A DNA stretch of 38,712 bases from Anaerolineae bacterium (GTDB lineage: Bacteria > Chloroflexota > Anaerolineae > 4572-78 > J111): contig JAHDWA010000078.1 in the NCBI GenBank assembly GCA_023382535.1, positions 1 through 38,712 of the forward strand. Direction: 5' to 3'. Made by a program: the position numbers and the translations under genes. Each line of letters starts with the position of its first letter. Positions within the stretch are counted from its first letter, which is position 1. Under the pieces are notes generated by a model, which was given only the letters and a program-made list of their open reading frames with translations, was not told where the DNA came from and made no database searches. This document shows, one piece after another, positions 17,624 through 25,331 of the stretch.

Positions 17624-18502
17624 TTATTTTATAAAAGCTGCACTCAAATCCTGTTGTTCGGCCTTGGCCAGATCTATGGCCATGAAGTGATCCTCGCTGC
17701 CGGGGTCAACCACTACTTCACGAGCGACAGCCCGAGCCTGAGTTAGAGGGCCATCCACAAACACCCCGCTGAGGGTGAAGCCGAGAATACGCCCCGTTTG
17801 GCCCGGCTCAAAGATAATGTCGCCAATCGTGCCGATATGGGTGCCGCCGGGCGTATACACTTTCCGGCCTTTCAGGTCGCTCAATTTCAGCCACTGCTCT
17901 AATTCAGCCACCTGGTCACTGGTCACTATAGCCTCGGAATTGGTAACTAAGATCACATCAAACCCAAACAGCGCGATTTGGTCGCTTCGAATTAACTGGA
18001 ACTTGGGCTTAAACAGGTTTTGAAGCTTGAAATCAAACAAGCCCTCACTGCCAAGCTGAACGCCGGTGATGAACTCCAGGGTGCGATCCAGAAAAAATTC
18101 TTTGACAGTGCCGACTACCTGGCCGTTTTTGAGGTTGATGACCGGTTTACCCAACAAATTGTCCCCTGATTGCAAAGACCTCTTAATCTCTGTCTCTGGC
18201 GAGGTCTCCGCCGGGCCATACCCTTCAACCCAACCCTCCGTGTCTTCTGGCGCCTCGTCGGTTAGCCCTTCGGCCCAGCCGATTGAATTTTCCGGCGCTT
18301 CGGCGGCCATCCCTTCAACCCAGCCCTGTGAGTCGTCGGGCGCTTCACCGGCCATGCCTTCCGTCCAACCAATTGACTCATCGCTGCCTTCTTGGGCAGT
18401 TTCTTTGACCGGCTCAACTTCTTGCCGTTCTGGAGTTAGAGCGGTATTTACATCCGTTGGTTGAGCTTCCACTTTTTCCTGATTATCTTCCATCTTTGAC
18501 AT
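17624..18502 (-). CDS. PRC-barrel protein with tandem 15-residue repeat
   Basis: 292 aa. Two PRC-barrel domains, about 112-195 (LLGKPVINLKNGQVVGTVKEFFLD) and 207-290 (LKGRKVYTPGGTHIGTIGDIIFE), follow an acidic N-terminal segment with four 15-residue repeats (43-102). Core: SxGWxEGMxxEAPxx. PRC barrels are small beta-barrels found in stress, photosystem-assembly and RNA-maturation proteins, usually as binding adaptors. There is no signal peptide or membrane segment. AAAGGA precedes ATG 18,502. One of the 11-bp-repeat promoter modules starts only 67 bases upstream, with a predicted leader of about 38 nt, so it is the most directly connected member of the predicted regulon. Confidence 0.85.
   Translation of the reverse strand: MSKMEDNQEKVEAQPTDVNTALTPERQEVEPVKETAQEGSDESIGWTEGMAGEAPDDSQGWVEGMAAEAPENSIGWAEGLTDEAPEDTEGWVEGYGPAETSPETEIKRSLQSGDNLLGKPVINLKNGQVVGTVKEFFLDRTLEFITGVQLGSEGLFDFKLQNLFKPKFQLIRSDQIALFGFDVILVTNSEAIVTSDQVAELEQWLKLSDLKGRKVYTPGGTHIGTIGDIIFEPGQTGRILGFTLSGVFVDGPLTQARAVAREVVVDPGSEDHFMAIDLAKAEQQDLSAAFIK
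18197..18376 (-). repeat. 4 x 45-bp in-frame tandem repeat (15-aa SxGWxEGMxxEAP unit)
   Basis: Residues 43-57, 58-72, 73-87 and 88-102 of the PRC-barrel protein. Gly-Trp recurs at 45/46, 60/61, 75/76 and 90/91. The last unit is degenerate after WVEG. Confidence 0.9.
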
Positions 18503-18546
18503 TGTTACCGTCCTTTCTTCTGCTTTATCTACGTTCCCATAATAAA

Positions 18547-18611
18547 TGATAATCGAACATACACAGGCTTACCTCAAGTTAAGCTCAAGAAAACCTAAAG
18601 CTTTCCTAAAG
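18547..18611 (-). promoter_or_regulatory. 11-bp-period direct-repeat promoter module, copy 1
   Basis: Read on the minus strand: CTTTAGG, CTTTAGG, CTTGAGC, CTTGAGG, each 11 bp after the previous one (18,611 down to 18,572). After 19 bp comes TTATCA (18,552-18,547) as the -10. Predicted transcript start is about 18,540, giving a short leader to the PRC-barrel gene at 18,502. Confidence 0.75.
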
Positions 18612-18655
18612 AACGCCAACATTAAATCTTCATTACGGGGTAATGAGAAAACACC

Positions 18656-18685
18656 TTGACAAATTTATTCCAAAAGTAGTATAGT
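18656..18685 (+). promoter_or_regulatory. sigma-70 promoter of the lacI-type gene
   Basis: Perfect -35 TTGACA at 18,656-18,661 and -10 TATAGT at 18,680-18,685, 18-bp spacer. The predicted start, near 18,692, coincides with the operator at 18,693. Confidence 0.75.
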
Positions 18686-18692
18686 ATGGACA

Positions 18693-18704
18693 GGAAACGT
18701 TTCC
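18693..18704 (+). promoter_or_regulatory. LacI-family operator (GGAAACGTTTCC)
   Basis: A perfect 12-bp palindrome with the central CG typical of LacI/GalR-family sites, placed at the transcription start of the lacI-type gene. It points to negative autoregulation. I found no second copy in the window. Confidence 0.75.
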
Positions 18705-18759
18705 GGTACCTGGTCTTTGCAATAATGGGATTTGGGGCGGGAACAAAGGAGTTGTCATT

Positions 18760-19767
18760 ATGCCAGCAACCATCCACGATGTGGCCAAACGGGCAGGTGT
18801 GGGTATTGGCACAGTGTCCAGTGTTCTAAATAACAGCCGCCCTGTCCTTGAGGCGACCCGTCAAAAAGTCTTATCCGCCGTTGCCGAGTTGGACTTTATG
18901 CCAAACCCAATGGGGCGCCGCTTATCTAAAGGCAAAACCCAGACGGTGGCGGTGATTATCCCCTTCTTCACCGGACTGTCACAGGGAGAGCGTTTTCGGG
19001 GGGTGATGTCGGTTATTGCCGCGAGTGACTACGAAATTAATCTCTTTAGCTTTGAAACGGTTCCCCAACGTGATAAAATCCTGCAAAAAGTGCTGCATCA
19101 CGGCCAGGTAGATGGTTTACTTATCTTCTCTCTCAATCCCACCGAGGCTGATTTGCGCCGGATCTCTCGCGAAAATCTGCCCACCGTGTTGGTTGAGGTT
19201 GACAACCCCCATTTGTCCCGGATCGTTCGGGATGATGTGACGGCTGCTCGAAAGGCCACCCAGCACCTTATTGATCTGGGTCATCGCAAAATTGGCTACG
19301 TGGGAGACTACCTGGATGACCCGTTTGGCTTTCCTTTTAGCCGTCACCGTTACCTGGGCTACTGCCAGGCCCTCGAAACGGCCGGCATTCCTATCCGTCC
19401 GGCCTACCAACGTCAGGGAGGGTGCAGCCGCGAAGAAGGCCGGCAGATGGCCCTGGAACTTCTGCGCCTGCCTGATCCCCCCACCGCTATTTTTGCCTAC
19501 AGTGATGTGCATGCGCTGGGCATTATTGAGGCTGCCGGCGCTTTGAATCTGGATGTTCCGGGTGATCTGTCTGTCATTGGTTACGACGATATTGCCCCCG
19601 CCGATTTTGTTCGATTGACGACGATTCGCCAGCAACTGTTTGAGTCAGGCTGGCAGGGCATTAATCTGCTGCTAATGCTCATGGCCCAGCCCGACACACC
19701 CCCTGTCAAGCTCGAACTGCCGACCGAGCTGGTGGTTCGCCAGACTACGGCTCCACCTAAACGCTAA
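18760..19767 (+). CDS. LacI-family transcriptional regulator
   Basis: 335 aa. The N-terminal helix-turn-helix TIHDVAKRAGVGIGTVSSVLNNSRPV (4-29) with the hinge RRLSKGKTQTVAVIIPFF is diagnostic; a periplasmic-binding-like effector domain follows (about 62-330) with DLGHRKIGYVGDYLDD, PPTAIFAYSDVHALGII and DLSVIGYDDI. The effector is probably a sugar or sugar phosphate. AAGGAG lies 8 bases before ATG. It sits between the mannosylglycerate operon and the sucrose/mannosylfructose-type operon and has its own operator; targets elsewhere are not visible here. It converges with the GT4 gene, 64 bases apart. Confidence 0.93.
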   Translation: MPATIHDVAKRAGVGIGTVSSVLNNSRPVLEATRQKVLSAVAELDFMPNPMGRRLSKGKTQTVAVIIPFFTGLSQGERFRGVMSVIAASDYEINLFSFETVPQRDKILQKVLHHGQVDGLLIFSLNPTEADLRRISRENLPTVLVEVDNPHLSRIVRDDVTAARKATQHLIDLGHRKIGYVGDYLDDPFGFPFSRHRYLGYCQALETAGIPIRPAYQRQGGCSREEGRQMALELLRLPDPPTAIFAYSDVHALGIIEAAGALNLDVPGDLSVIGYDDIAPADFVRLTTIRQQLFESGWQGINLLLMLMAQPDTPPVKLELPTELVVRQTTAPPKR

Positions 19768-19831
19768 TCAAGGGTTAGATAGCCAGCTTGTCCAGTGATC
19801 ACTCAATTGAGCCGGTTTTTCCAAATCCCGC

Positions 19832-21115
19832 TCAACTAACACCCTGTTTAGCGACCATCTGCACCTGCTCAAAGATCGTCAGAATTCGGCGGGCAATGCC
19901 CGTCCAACCAAAGTTGCGCCGGGCAAAACGCGAGCCTTCAACCGAGAGTTCGTGCGCCAGATTGGGATACAGCATCGGCATGGCTAACATGGCCCCGAAT
20001 TCCACCGGCCGGTTTGGGTCGGCAAAGAGGGCATGCTTGCCAAACTCGATCAAATTCGACAGACCGCCGTGCACCGTGACGACGGTGGAGGTACCACAGG
20101 CCATCGCTTCAATCGCCGCCATCCCAAAAGGCTCATAGCGGGAGGACAGAGCAAACACGCCGGCTGCCCGGTAGTAGTTGGCCAGGTCTTCGTCGGGAAT
20201 ATATTTTACCCACTCCACTTTATCGGTAATACCTAACTCCTGGGCCAGGCCTTTCAACTCGGCAACTCCGGCCTCATCCTGTTCAGAGTTGTCACTGCCA
20301 ATGGCCGCATTGAGGCGAGCATCCGGGACCAGGGTCAGCAGGGTTGGCAGCGACTGGAGTAACAAATCATAGCCCTTATTCATCGCCATACGCCCTACGG
20401 TGAGAACATCATGCCCGTGCAGGTTGTAACGCTGCTGTAGGTTTTGCCATTCGGCCTGGCGCACCGGTGAAAAACGGTTTTCGTCCATGCCGGGGGGAAT
20501 GGCCGTCACGTGTCGTTCCAACACGTCATACTGCTCCCGCAAAAGCTGGCTTTGGGGTTCGGTCGTGGCAATGATATGGTCGCAGTTGCGATAGGTCAGA
20601 AATTCCTTGTGAATCCGTTCTTTGAAACGGTAGCGCTGTTCCATTTCCTGCGCGTCCATATCCATGCCCATGTTGTGCCGCTTCCACCAGCCCAGCGAGT
20701 GGGGCGTATGCACGTGGGGAATATCCAACTCCTCGGCAATTTTTTGGCCTGCCCAGCCGGCATCCCAATAGTGCGAGTAAACTACCCCATACTGCCGGCC
20801 CCGGTTATGAATGGCGGCCAGGCAGTTGGTTACAAAAACTCCAATGTAGTCATGCATATCCTCTTTGCGAATGAATTTTTTACCGCCAAAAGGAATGCGC
20901 CAGACCGCAAAGTTTTCGTTGACCTCGTCAAATTCGGGCTGATCTTCAAAACGCCGGGTCACCAGGTCAACTCTGTAACCTAGCCGGCTAAAGCGCCTGG
21001 CCAGTTCTAACACGTAGACCACCTGGCCGCCCGTATCGGGTTTACCCAGTTCCGGTTCAGCGCTCACGTAGCCGTGCAGCGAAAGCATAAAAATAGAATT
21101 AAGCCGGTTCATCAT
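19832..21115 (-). CDS. GT4 glycosyltransferase, sucrose-phosphate / mannosylfructose-phosphate synthase family
   Basis: 427 aa. It opens with MLSLHGYVSAEPELGKPDTGGQ, then VVYVLELARRF and SHYWDAGWAGQ, VHTPHSLGWWK, ATTEPQSQLL, IPPGMDENRF, LTVGRMAMNKGYDLLLQSLP and the donor-site RYEPFGMAAIEAMACGT. This is the bacterial sucrose-phosphate synthase group that also contains Agrobacterium mannosylfructose-phosphate synthase; the opening motif looks closer to the latter. It would transfer glucose or mannose from a nucleotide sugar to fructose-6-phosphate. A matching phosphatase is encoded just upstream. The frame opens at 21,202, but ATG 21,115 has GAGGAGG 5 bases upstream, so I use it (ATG 21,112 also possible). 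Which sugar it uses cannot be decided from sequence. Confidence 0.85.
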   Translation of the reverse strand: MMNRLNSIFMLSLHGYVSAEPELGKPDTGGQVVYVLELARRFSRLGYRVDLVTRRFEDQPEFDEVNENFAVWRIPFGGKKFIRKEDMHDYIGVFVTNCLAAIHNRGRQYGVVYSHYWDAGWAGQKIAEELDIPHVHTPHSLGWWKRHNMGMDMDAQEMEQRYRFKERIHKEFLTYRNCDHIIATTEPQSQLLREQYDVLERHVTAIPPGMDENRFSPVRQAEWQNLQQRYNLHGHDVLTVGRMAMNKGYDLLLQSLPTLLTLVPDARLNAAIGSDNSEQDEAGVAELKGLAQELGITDKVEWVKYIPDEDLANYYRAAGVFALSSRYEPFGMAAIEAMACGTSTVVTVHGGLSNLIEFGKHALFADPNRPVEFGAMLAMPMLYPNLAHELSVEGSRFARRNFGWTGIARRILTIFEQVQMVAKQGVS

Positions 21116-21149
21116 AGTTACCTCCTCGATTGAACCCTCTTTGAAAAAC

Positions 21150-21902
21150 TCAGTTTTGTACAACTTGCCAGAAGCGCAAGCCCTCCAACACGCCGGCGGC
21201 ATGGGCTGCTTGAGCGTGATAGATGCGCTCGCCTTGCTTTTGCTTCAGCTCAACAGAAGCGTTGGCAACGACTATCCCTTTGTAAGAGGCGGCAAACATT
21301 TCCAGATCATTACCGGAGTCGCCGGCCACCACGACCCGCTCCGGCGGAATACCCAATCGCCGGCGCAAGTACTCGACGGCGCTACCCTTGCCCGATACAC
21401 GGGGGATGATGTCAAGATTTTTGCCACCCGAGTAAATTACTTTGACTTCCAGACTGGTTGTGGCCAGGTAGTCAAAAACCTGAGGTAGAATGGCCGGATC
21501 AGGCAGATCGTAACTGACCTTAAAGGGCGTTTGATATTCGTCTGGGTGGGCAGTCAAGCCGAGCTTGTTGAGGAAGGTCACAATCAGTTCTCGATCCCAC
21601 AACCGTTCGCCCTGACTGAAGCAGGCCCGCTTGAGCATCCGGCCATAAGGCTCGATCACTTCGCCGGTAACACCTTTTTGAATTTCTGTTCCTAACGCCC
21701 CGATTAGATAATTGGGAAAGGGCAAACTAACGACTTGGGCTAAAGTTTGGCGTAAGCTGGCGCAGGGCCGGCTTGAATTGTAAACCGTAAGCAGATGGGG
21801 CCGAGCCTGCAACTTTAGGGCCAACTGGCGCAAGGCGACCTCGTCGCCCAGTAAGGTGTCGTCTACATCTGAGACAAATAACCATCGGCTTGGGGAGTTC
21901 AT
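21150..21902 (-). CDS. sucrose-6-phosphate phosphatase-type HAD hydrolase (active form)
   Basis: 250 aa, SPP family. All catalytic motifs are intact: SDVDDTLLGD (D12 and D14), NSSR, KVSYDL, VSGKGSAVEYL and AGDSGNDLEMF. It should remove phosphate from the product of the GT4 enzyme encoded next (sucrose-phosphate or mannosylfructose-phosphate), pulling synthesis forward. Its ATG overlaps the stop of the upstream fusion gene by 4 bases (ATGA), and the GT4 start follows 34 bases after its stop. The same fold appears in inactive form at the N-terminus of the upstream protein. Confidence 0.88.
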   Translation of the reverse strand: MNSPSRWLFVSDVDDTLLGDEVALRQLALKLQARPHLLTVYNSSRPCASLRQTLAQVVSLPFPNYLIGALGTEIQKGVTGEVIEPYGRMLKRACFSQGERLWDRELIVTFLNKLGLTAHPDEYQTPFKVSYDLPDPAILPQVFDYLATTSLEVKVIYSGGKNLDIIPRVSGKGSAVEYLRRRLGIPPERVVVAGDSGNDLEMFAASYKGIVVANASVELKQKQGERIYHAQAAHAAGVLEGLRFWQVVQN

Positions 21903-23944
21903 TTTTCCTCCTTGGCTGAATCAAACATGTTTTCTGTCAGCGGCTCAAAATCGGCGGCAATTTGCTCGTGATGAAGCGCCTGGTAAGCGGCCACGTAACT
22001 GGCTGCGCTCCAGGCCTGGTGAGCTTTACCCATCGGCCGTCCGGTCTGGCCATGGAGCCACTCATTAAATTCCCACTCCTGGTAGAGGCCCAGACGGCAG
22101 GCTTCAGCCAGGGCTTTCAATTCCTGGTGAGCCAATTCCGTGCGGCCTAATTGGGCCAGAAAGCGCACCCACAGCCCGCCGATAAAGGGCCAAATTCCGC
22201 CATTATGATAATGATCAGGCAGGTTGAGGAAGTTGGTCACAAAATAATCTTTCCAATCGCTGGCGCCTGAGTAGATGGCAGGGTAAAAACATTTGACCGG
22301 ATAAGGCGCATTGACCCCCACCCCCCATAAAAAGTGAAAGAGCTGTTCCATCTGGTGGTCGTCCAGCAAGCCGACCAGCGCGGCCAGCAAGTTGGCGTAG
22401 ACATCGCAGCGCCAGGAGAAACCAAACGGGCTGATCTGCGCCAGCAGGTATTGGGCATCGCCCAGGCTGAACTGGGTCTCGGCAAATGACTCGCGGGCAT
22501 CCGACAGCTTTTTGGCGGTGGGCCAAAACTGCCGGAGAATCTTGCGGCGAATCCGGTTCGTTAACTCCTGATAAGTCTGGGCATCTTCATTCATCACGGC
22601 CGTTATAACGCTGAAATCACGGCAGGCGAGGTACCACAGCACTTCGTCGTAGAGCACGTTGTAAGAGCGGGGAAAGAGGTCCATCCAGTCGGACGATTCA
22701 GGAATCTCGATCAGGCCACAATTGTTGCTGTCGTGAGCGGTGAGCCACTGCATGGCCCGCTTAAGATGAGGATACAGGCCGGTCAGAAAAGTCCGGTTGC
22801 CGGTGTAAGCCGCGTAACGACAGCCTCCAATGACAAACCAGAGGACCGAGTCGATCGAGGCGATATCGCCGATGCCGCCGTAATCGGGCCGGCCGGTTTT
22901 GATTTGAACGTTGGCCGGAATTTGGCCGCTCTCGGTCTGATGTTCGGCCAGCAGTTCCAGGGTGCGCCGAAAACAGGCGGTCAGGTCCGGGTCATTCAGG
23001 CCCAAACTCCATAACCCGGTTTTGATGCCATCCCGACCCCAGACGGCAAAATAGTTGGAGTCACTGGCGGTGAGGGCGTTATCTACCAGGCTGGCCGCCG
23101 AAAAACCCATCGGGGTGATATTGCGGTGCAGGGAATGGATGGCTTGCTCCAGGGCTTGCCGGGTTAGGTCGGCGGTGGCCGATGTCACGAGAGGGCCAAA
23201 AAAGTGATAATGTTCAAGGCCTTCCAGTAACCCTCCGGCATGGGCGGCCTGGCTAAAGTAGGCCTGGAGTTGGACCGCCTCCTTCAGTCTGGGTGTGGCG
23301 TTGCTAACCACAATACCGCGAAAGCCGTACTGAAAAAGATCAATATGGTTACCACTGTGTCCCCCTACAAAAACTTGGTTGGGCGATAAGACCAGGGAAT
23401 GAGACAGGAATTGGACGGCCGGGCCAATCCCGGCCCGCTCCGGGATAATATCCAGGTAGAGTTCAAAGGAGTAGACCAGCCTGACTGGTAACTGCGCTTC
23501 AAGCAGAGCCAGACGGAGTTCGTCTAACAGCTCCGGCGAGGCGTTCTTTAAGTGGTAACTCACCTTTAAGGGGGTTTGATACTCCGGAGCTTGTAACTCT
23601 AGCTGTGGATAGCGCCTGCCCAAAAAATCCACAACTGCCTGCCGGGTAAAGCCAACTTGAATGTAGCGAAACCATTCATGCAGCGGGTACTCGCCCGGCA
23701 GCCGGTGAATTTCGGTGCCGACCGAAGAGATGACGTAATCGGGCAACAGCAGTTCATTTTTCTCAATTTGTTTGAGTTGGCTGGGTAGCTTCTGCCCTGA
23801 AAAATAGACCAGTAAAGTTGACTCTCGCACCCGCTGGAGGGCCTGGTGCAGGCGCTGCCGGTCTTCTTCAGCACCGCCGACCAGAACGCCCTGCAAATCA
23901 GCCACCAGTAAGCGAGTTTCATCAACAGTGGACCGAACGCTCAT
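21899..23944 (-). CDS. fusion: inactive SPP-like HAD domain + (alpha/alpha)6 glycoside hydrolase (invertase/GH100- or GH133-like)
   Basis: 681 aa. Residues 1-250 align with the sucrose-phosphatase next door, but the active site is lost: DVDDT becomes DLQGV (second Asp to Q18), the motif III lysine becomes I173, and GDSGND becomes GHSGNH (H196 and H200). K127 (KVSY) remains. Residues 255-670 have the pattern of an (alpha/alpha)6 hydrolase: FAVWGRDGIKTGLWSLGL, DIASIDSVLWFVIGG, IPESSDWMDLF, YHNGGIWPFIGGLWV and the C-terminal GKAHQAWSAASYV. Related folds include neutral invertases and glycogen-debranching-type glucosidases. It probably hydrolyses the sugar made by its operon, with the HAD domain as a sensor or binding domain (inference). 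No signal peptide. Confidence 0.8.
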   Translation of the reverse strand: MSVRSTVDETRLLVADLQGVLVGGAEEDRQRLHQALQRVRESTLLVYFSGQKLPSQLKQIEKNELLLPDYVISSVGTEIHRLPGEYPLHEWFRYIQVGFTRQAVVDFLGRRYPQLELQAPEYQTPLKVSYHLKNASPELLDELRLALLEAQLPVRLVYSFELYLDIIPERAGIGPAVQFLSHSLVLSPNQVFVGGHSGNHIDLFQYGFRGIVVSNATPRLKEAVQLQAYFSQAAHAGGLLEGLEHYHFFGPLVTSATADLTRQALEQAIHSLHRNITPMGFSAASLVDNALTASDSNYFAVWGRDGIKTGLWSLGLNDPDLTACFRRTLELLAEHQTESGQIPANVQIKTGRPDYGGIGDIASIDSVLWFVIGGCRYAAYTGNRTFLTGLYPHLKRAMQWLTAHDSNNCGLIEIPESSDWMDLFPRSYNVLYDEVLWYLACRDFSVITAVMNEDAQTYQELTNRIRRKILRQFWPTAKKLSDARESFAETQFSLGDAQYLLAQISPFGFSWRCDVYANLLAALVGLLDDHQMEQLFHFLWGVGVNAPYPVKCFYPAIYSGASDWKDYFVTNFLNLPDHYHNGGIWPFIGGLWVRFLAQLGRTELAHQELKALAEACRLGLYQEWEFNEWLHGQTGRPMGKAHQAWSAASYVAAYQALHHEQIAADFEPLTENMFDSAKEEK

Positions 23945-24029
23945 GTCTATCTCCCCGGCTTCTGCGTAAACTGAAAAATCTATATTCTACCCCCAAAAAC
24001 CCTCCTCCCTATTGATACTTTTACAAATT

Positions 24030-24078
24030 ACGCAGTTGAGTTGCAGCCCCCAAGGGGCTAAACTAACCTGAACTGCGT
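24030..24078 (-). promoter_or_regulatory. structured leader of the fusion-GT4 operon
   Basis: An 8-bp perfect inverted repeat (ACGCAGTT at 24,030-24,037, AACTGCGT at 24,071-24,078) encloses a second hairpin with 6-bp arms (24,045-24,059). It lies in the predicted roughly 190-nt leader ahead of the gene starting at 23,944. There is no U-run after it, so it is not a standard terminator. Confidence 0.45.
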
Positions 24079-24139
24079 TCACATTGGCTCATTAACTGTG
24101 TCTGTAAGCTAAGAGTTCAATACTCAGAGCCAAAGGTTA

Positions 24140-24204
24140 GTCTAGCTGAAAATGAATGCCTTTACCTCAAGTTAAACTCAAGAAAACCTAAAGGTTTCCT
24201 AAAG
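24140..24204 (-). promoter_or_regulatory. 11-bp-period direct-repeat promoter module, copy 2
   Basis: Minus strand: CTTTAGG, CTTTAGG, CTTGAGT, CTTGAGG at 11-bp steps (24,204 down to 24,165). The -10 position (24,145-24,140) reads CTAGAC, the weakest of the five. The next minus-strand gene is the HAD-hydrolase fusion at 23,944. The first heptamer directly follows the U-tract of the mscS terminator. Confidence 0.7.
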
Positions 24205-24235
24205 AAAAAAGGGCCTGCTGCAACGCAACAAGCCC
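24205..24235 (-). terminator. rho-independent terminator after the mscS-type gene
   Basis: Minus strand: 11-bp stem (GGGCUUGUUGC with GCAGCAGGCCC, wobble pairs allowed), 3-nt loop, then six U. It starts 27 bases after the channel gene stop. Confidence 0.85.
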
Positions 24236-24262
24236 GACTAAATTGGGTGAGGCGCAGAAAGT

Positions 24263-25183
24263 TCACCCAGCCTGATCAGGGTGGGCAGGTTTCGCCCCGG
24301 CTTTGCCTTCAAGTAGATTGTGGTAGAAGCGCTGGGTAGGATAAGCAAAATCTATATCCGAGTGCCGGGAAAACTCCAGCAGGACATCCTCCCAGATGGC
24401 CTGCTCGCTGCCGCGCCGCTGTGTTGGCTCACACAAGTAGCGAATGGCAAGCATAACCCCACTGTCTTTGACGCTGGTATACACGGTAGGGGTCAGGACA
24501 GAGTAGGTTATCAGAAATCTGCGTGATGCTTCCTTGACTTTTCGCTCAGCCGCCTCGCTCAGATGCGCGCTGTGTTTGGCCGCAATGGCTTGCAGCAGTT
24601 GTTTCGCTTTCTGCCAGTTACTTTCAAAGGTTAGCAGCACCGGCATTTCGTTCCAGATATACTCAAACCCACGGCTGTAATTGGCCACAACCTCACTGAA
24701 CACAGCTCCATTGGGAACGTGAAGCACCCGGCCGGTGCTCTGATCGGCATCCACCCAATTGCCAATCTCCATCAAGCTAAACTGAAAGAGGCGCAGATCA
24801 ATCACATCTCCCCGCTGCTGGCCTAACTGGATTCGATCACCCACACTAAAGGGCCGGCGCCAGACAATGAAAGCCCACCCGGCCAGATTAACAATGAGCG
24901 GCTGCAAGGCAATGGCCAGGCCGGCGGAGAGGAGACCGAAATAAGTGGCCGTATTGCCAAGCCCGCCAATCCACAGAGGCCCTACCAGGAGGACGATGAG
25001 CGCCACAGCTACATAATCCGAAATCTTCCGCCATTGATAACGGGTGGCCGCGCTGTCGAAACGTTGCAGGGCAATCCGCAGCAGGAGACGGCGGAGCAGC
25101 CAGACGGTCAGAATAATCAGCAGTGAGATAAACAGGTTCACCAGGAGAGAAGGTGTAAAGGTTATCTCACTTAACCACTGCAT
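24263..25183 (-). CDS. MscS-family mechanosensitive channel
   Basis: 306 aa. Transmembrane segments about 12-35, 57-75 and 80-105; the pore helix and beta domain show the MscS signature GLLSAGLAIALQPLIVNLAGW and RPFSVGDRIQLGQQRGDVIDLRL, then VLHVPNGAVFSEVVANYSRG. MscS channels open on membrane tension and release solutes after hypo-osmotic shock, fitting the osmolyte genes nearby. The frame begins at GTG 25,204, but ATG 25,183 has GGAG 8 bases upstream and is preferred. It ends with a strong terminator and may be co-transcribed with the response regulator, 148 bases upstream. Confidence 0.9.
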   Translation of the reverse strand: MQWLSEITFTPSLLVNLFISLLIILTVWLLRRLLLRIALQRFDSAATRYQWRKISDYVAVALIVLLVGPLWIGGLGNTATYFGLLSAGLAIALQPLIVNLAGWAFIVWRRPFSVGDRIQLGQQRGDVIDLRLFQFSLMEIGNWVDADQSTGRVLHVPNGAVFSEVVANYSRGFEYIWNEMPVLLTFESNWQKAKQLLQAIAAKHSAHLSEAAERKVKEASRRFLITYSVLTPTVYTSVKDSGVMLAIRYLCEPTQRRGSEQAIWEDVLLEFSRHSDIDFAYPTQRFYHNLLEGKAGAKPAHPDQAG

Positions 25184-25331
25184 GGGATTATCTCCAATCG
25201 GCACTATTGGGATTAAGGGGACAGGCGCTTATCGGGCCAAAATTGGGCCTATTTGAACAAAGAGGGCTTGGATTACTGTTGAAAACTGCCTGTCACCAAG
25301 TTTTTCACGAATTTGAAACGTGAGTGCTGTT

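Noticed and set aside
19768..19831. CTCAATTGAG palindrome between the convergent lacI-type and GT4 genes
   Set aside because: Only 10 bp without loop or U-tract; not a convincing terminator or operator, and likely chance.
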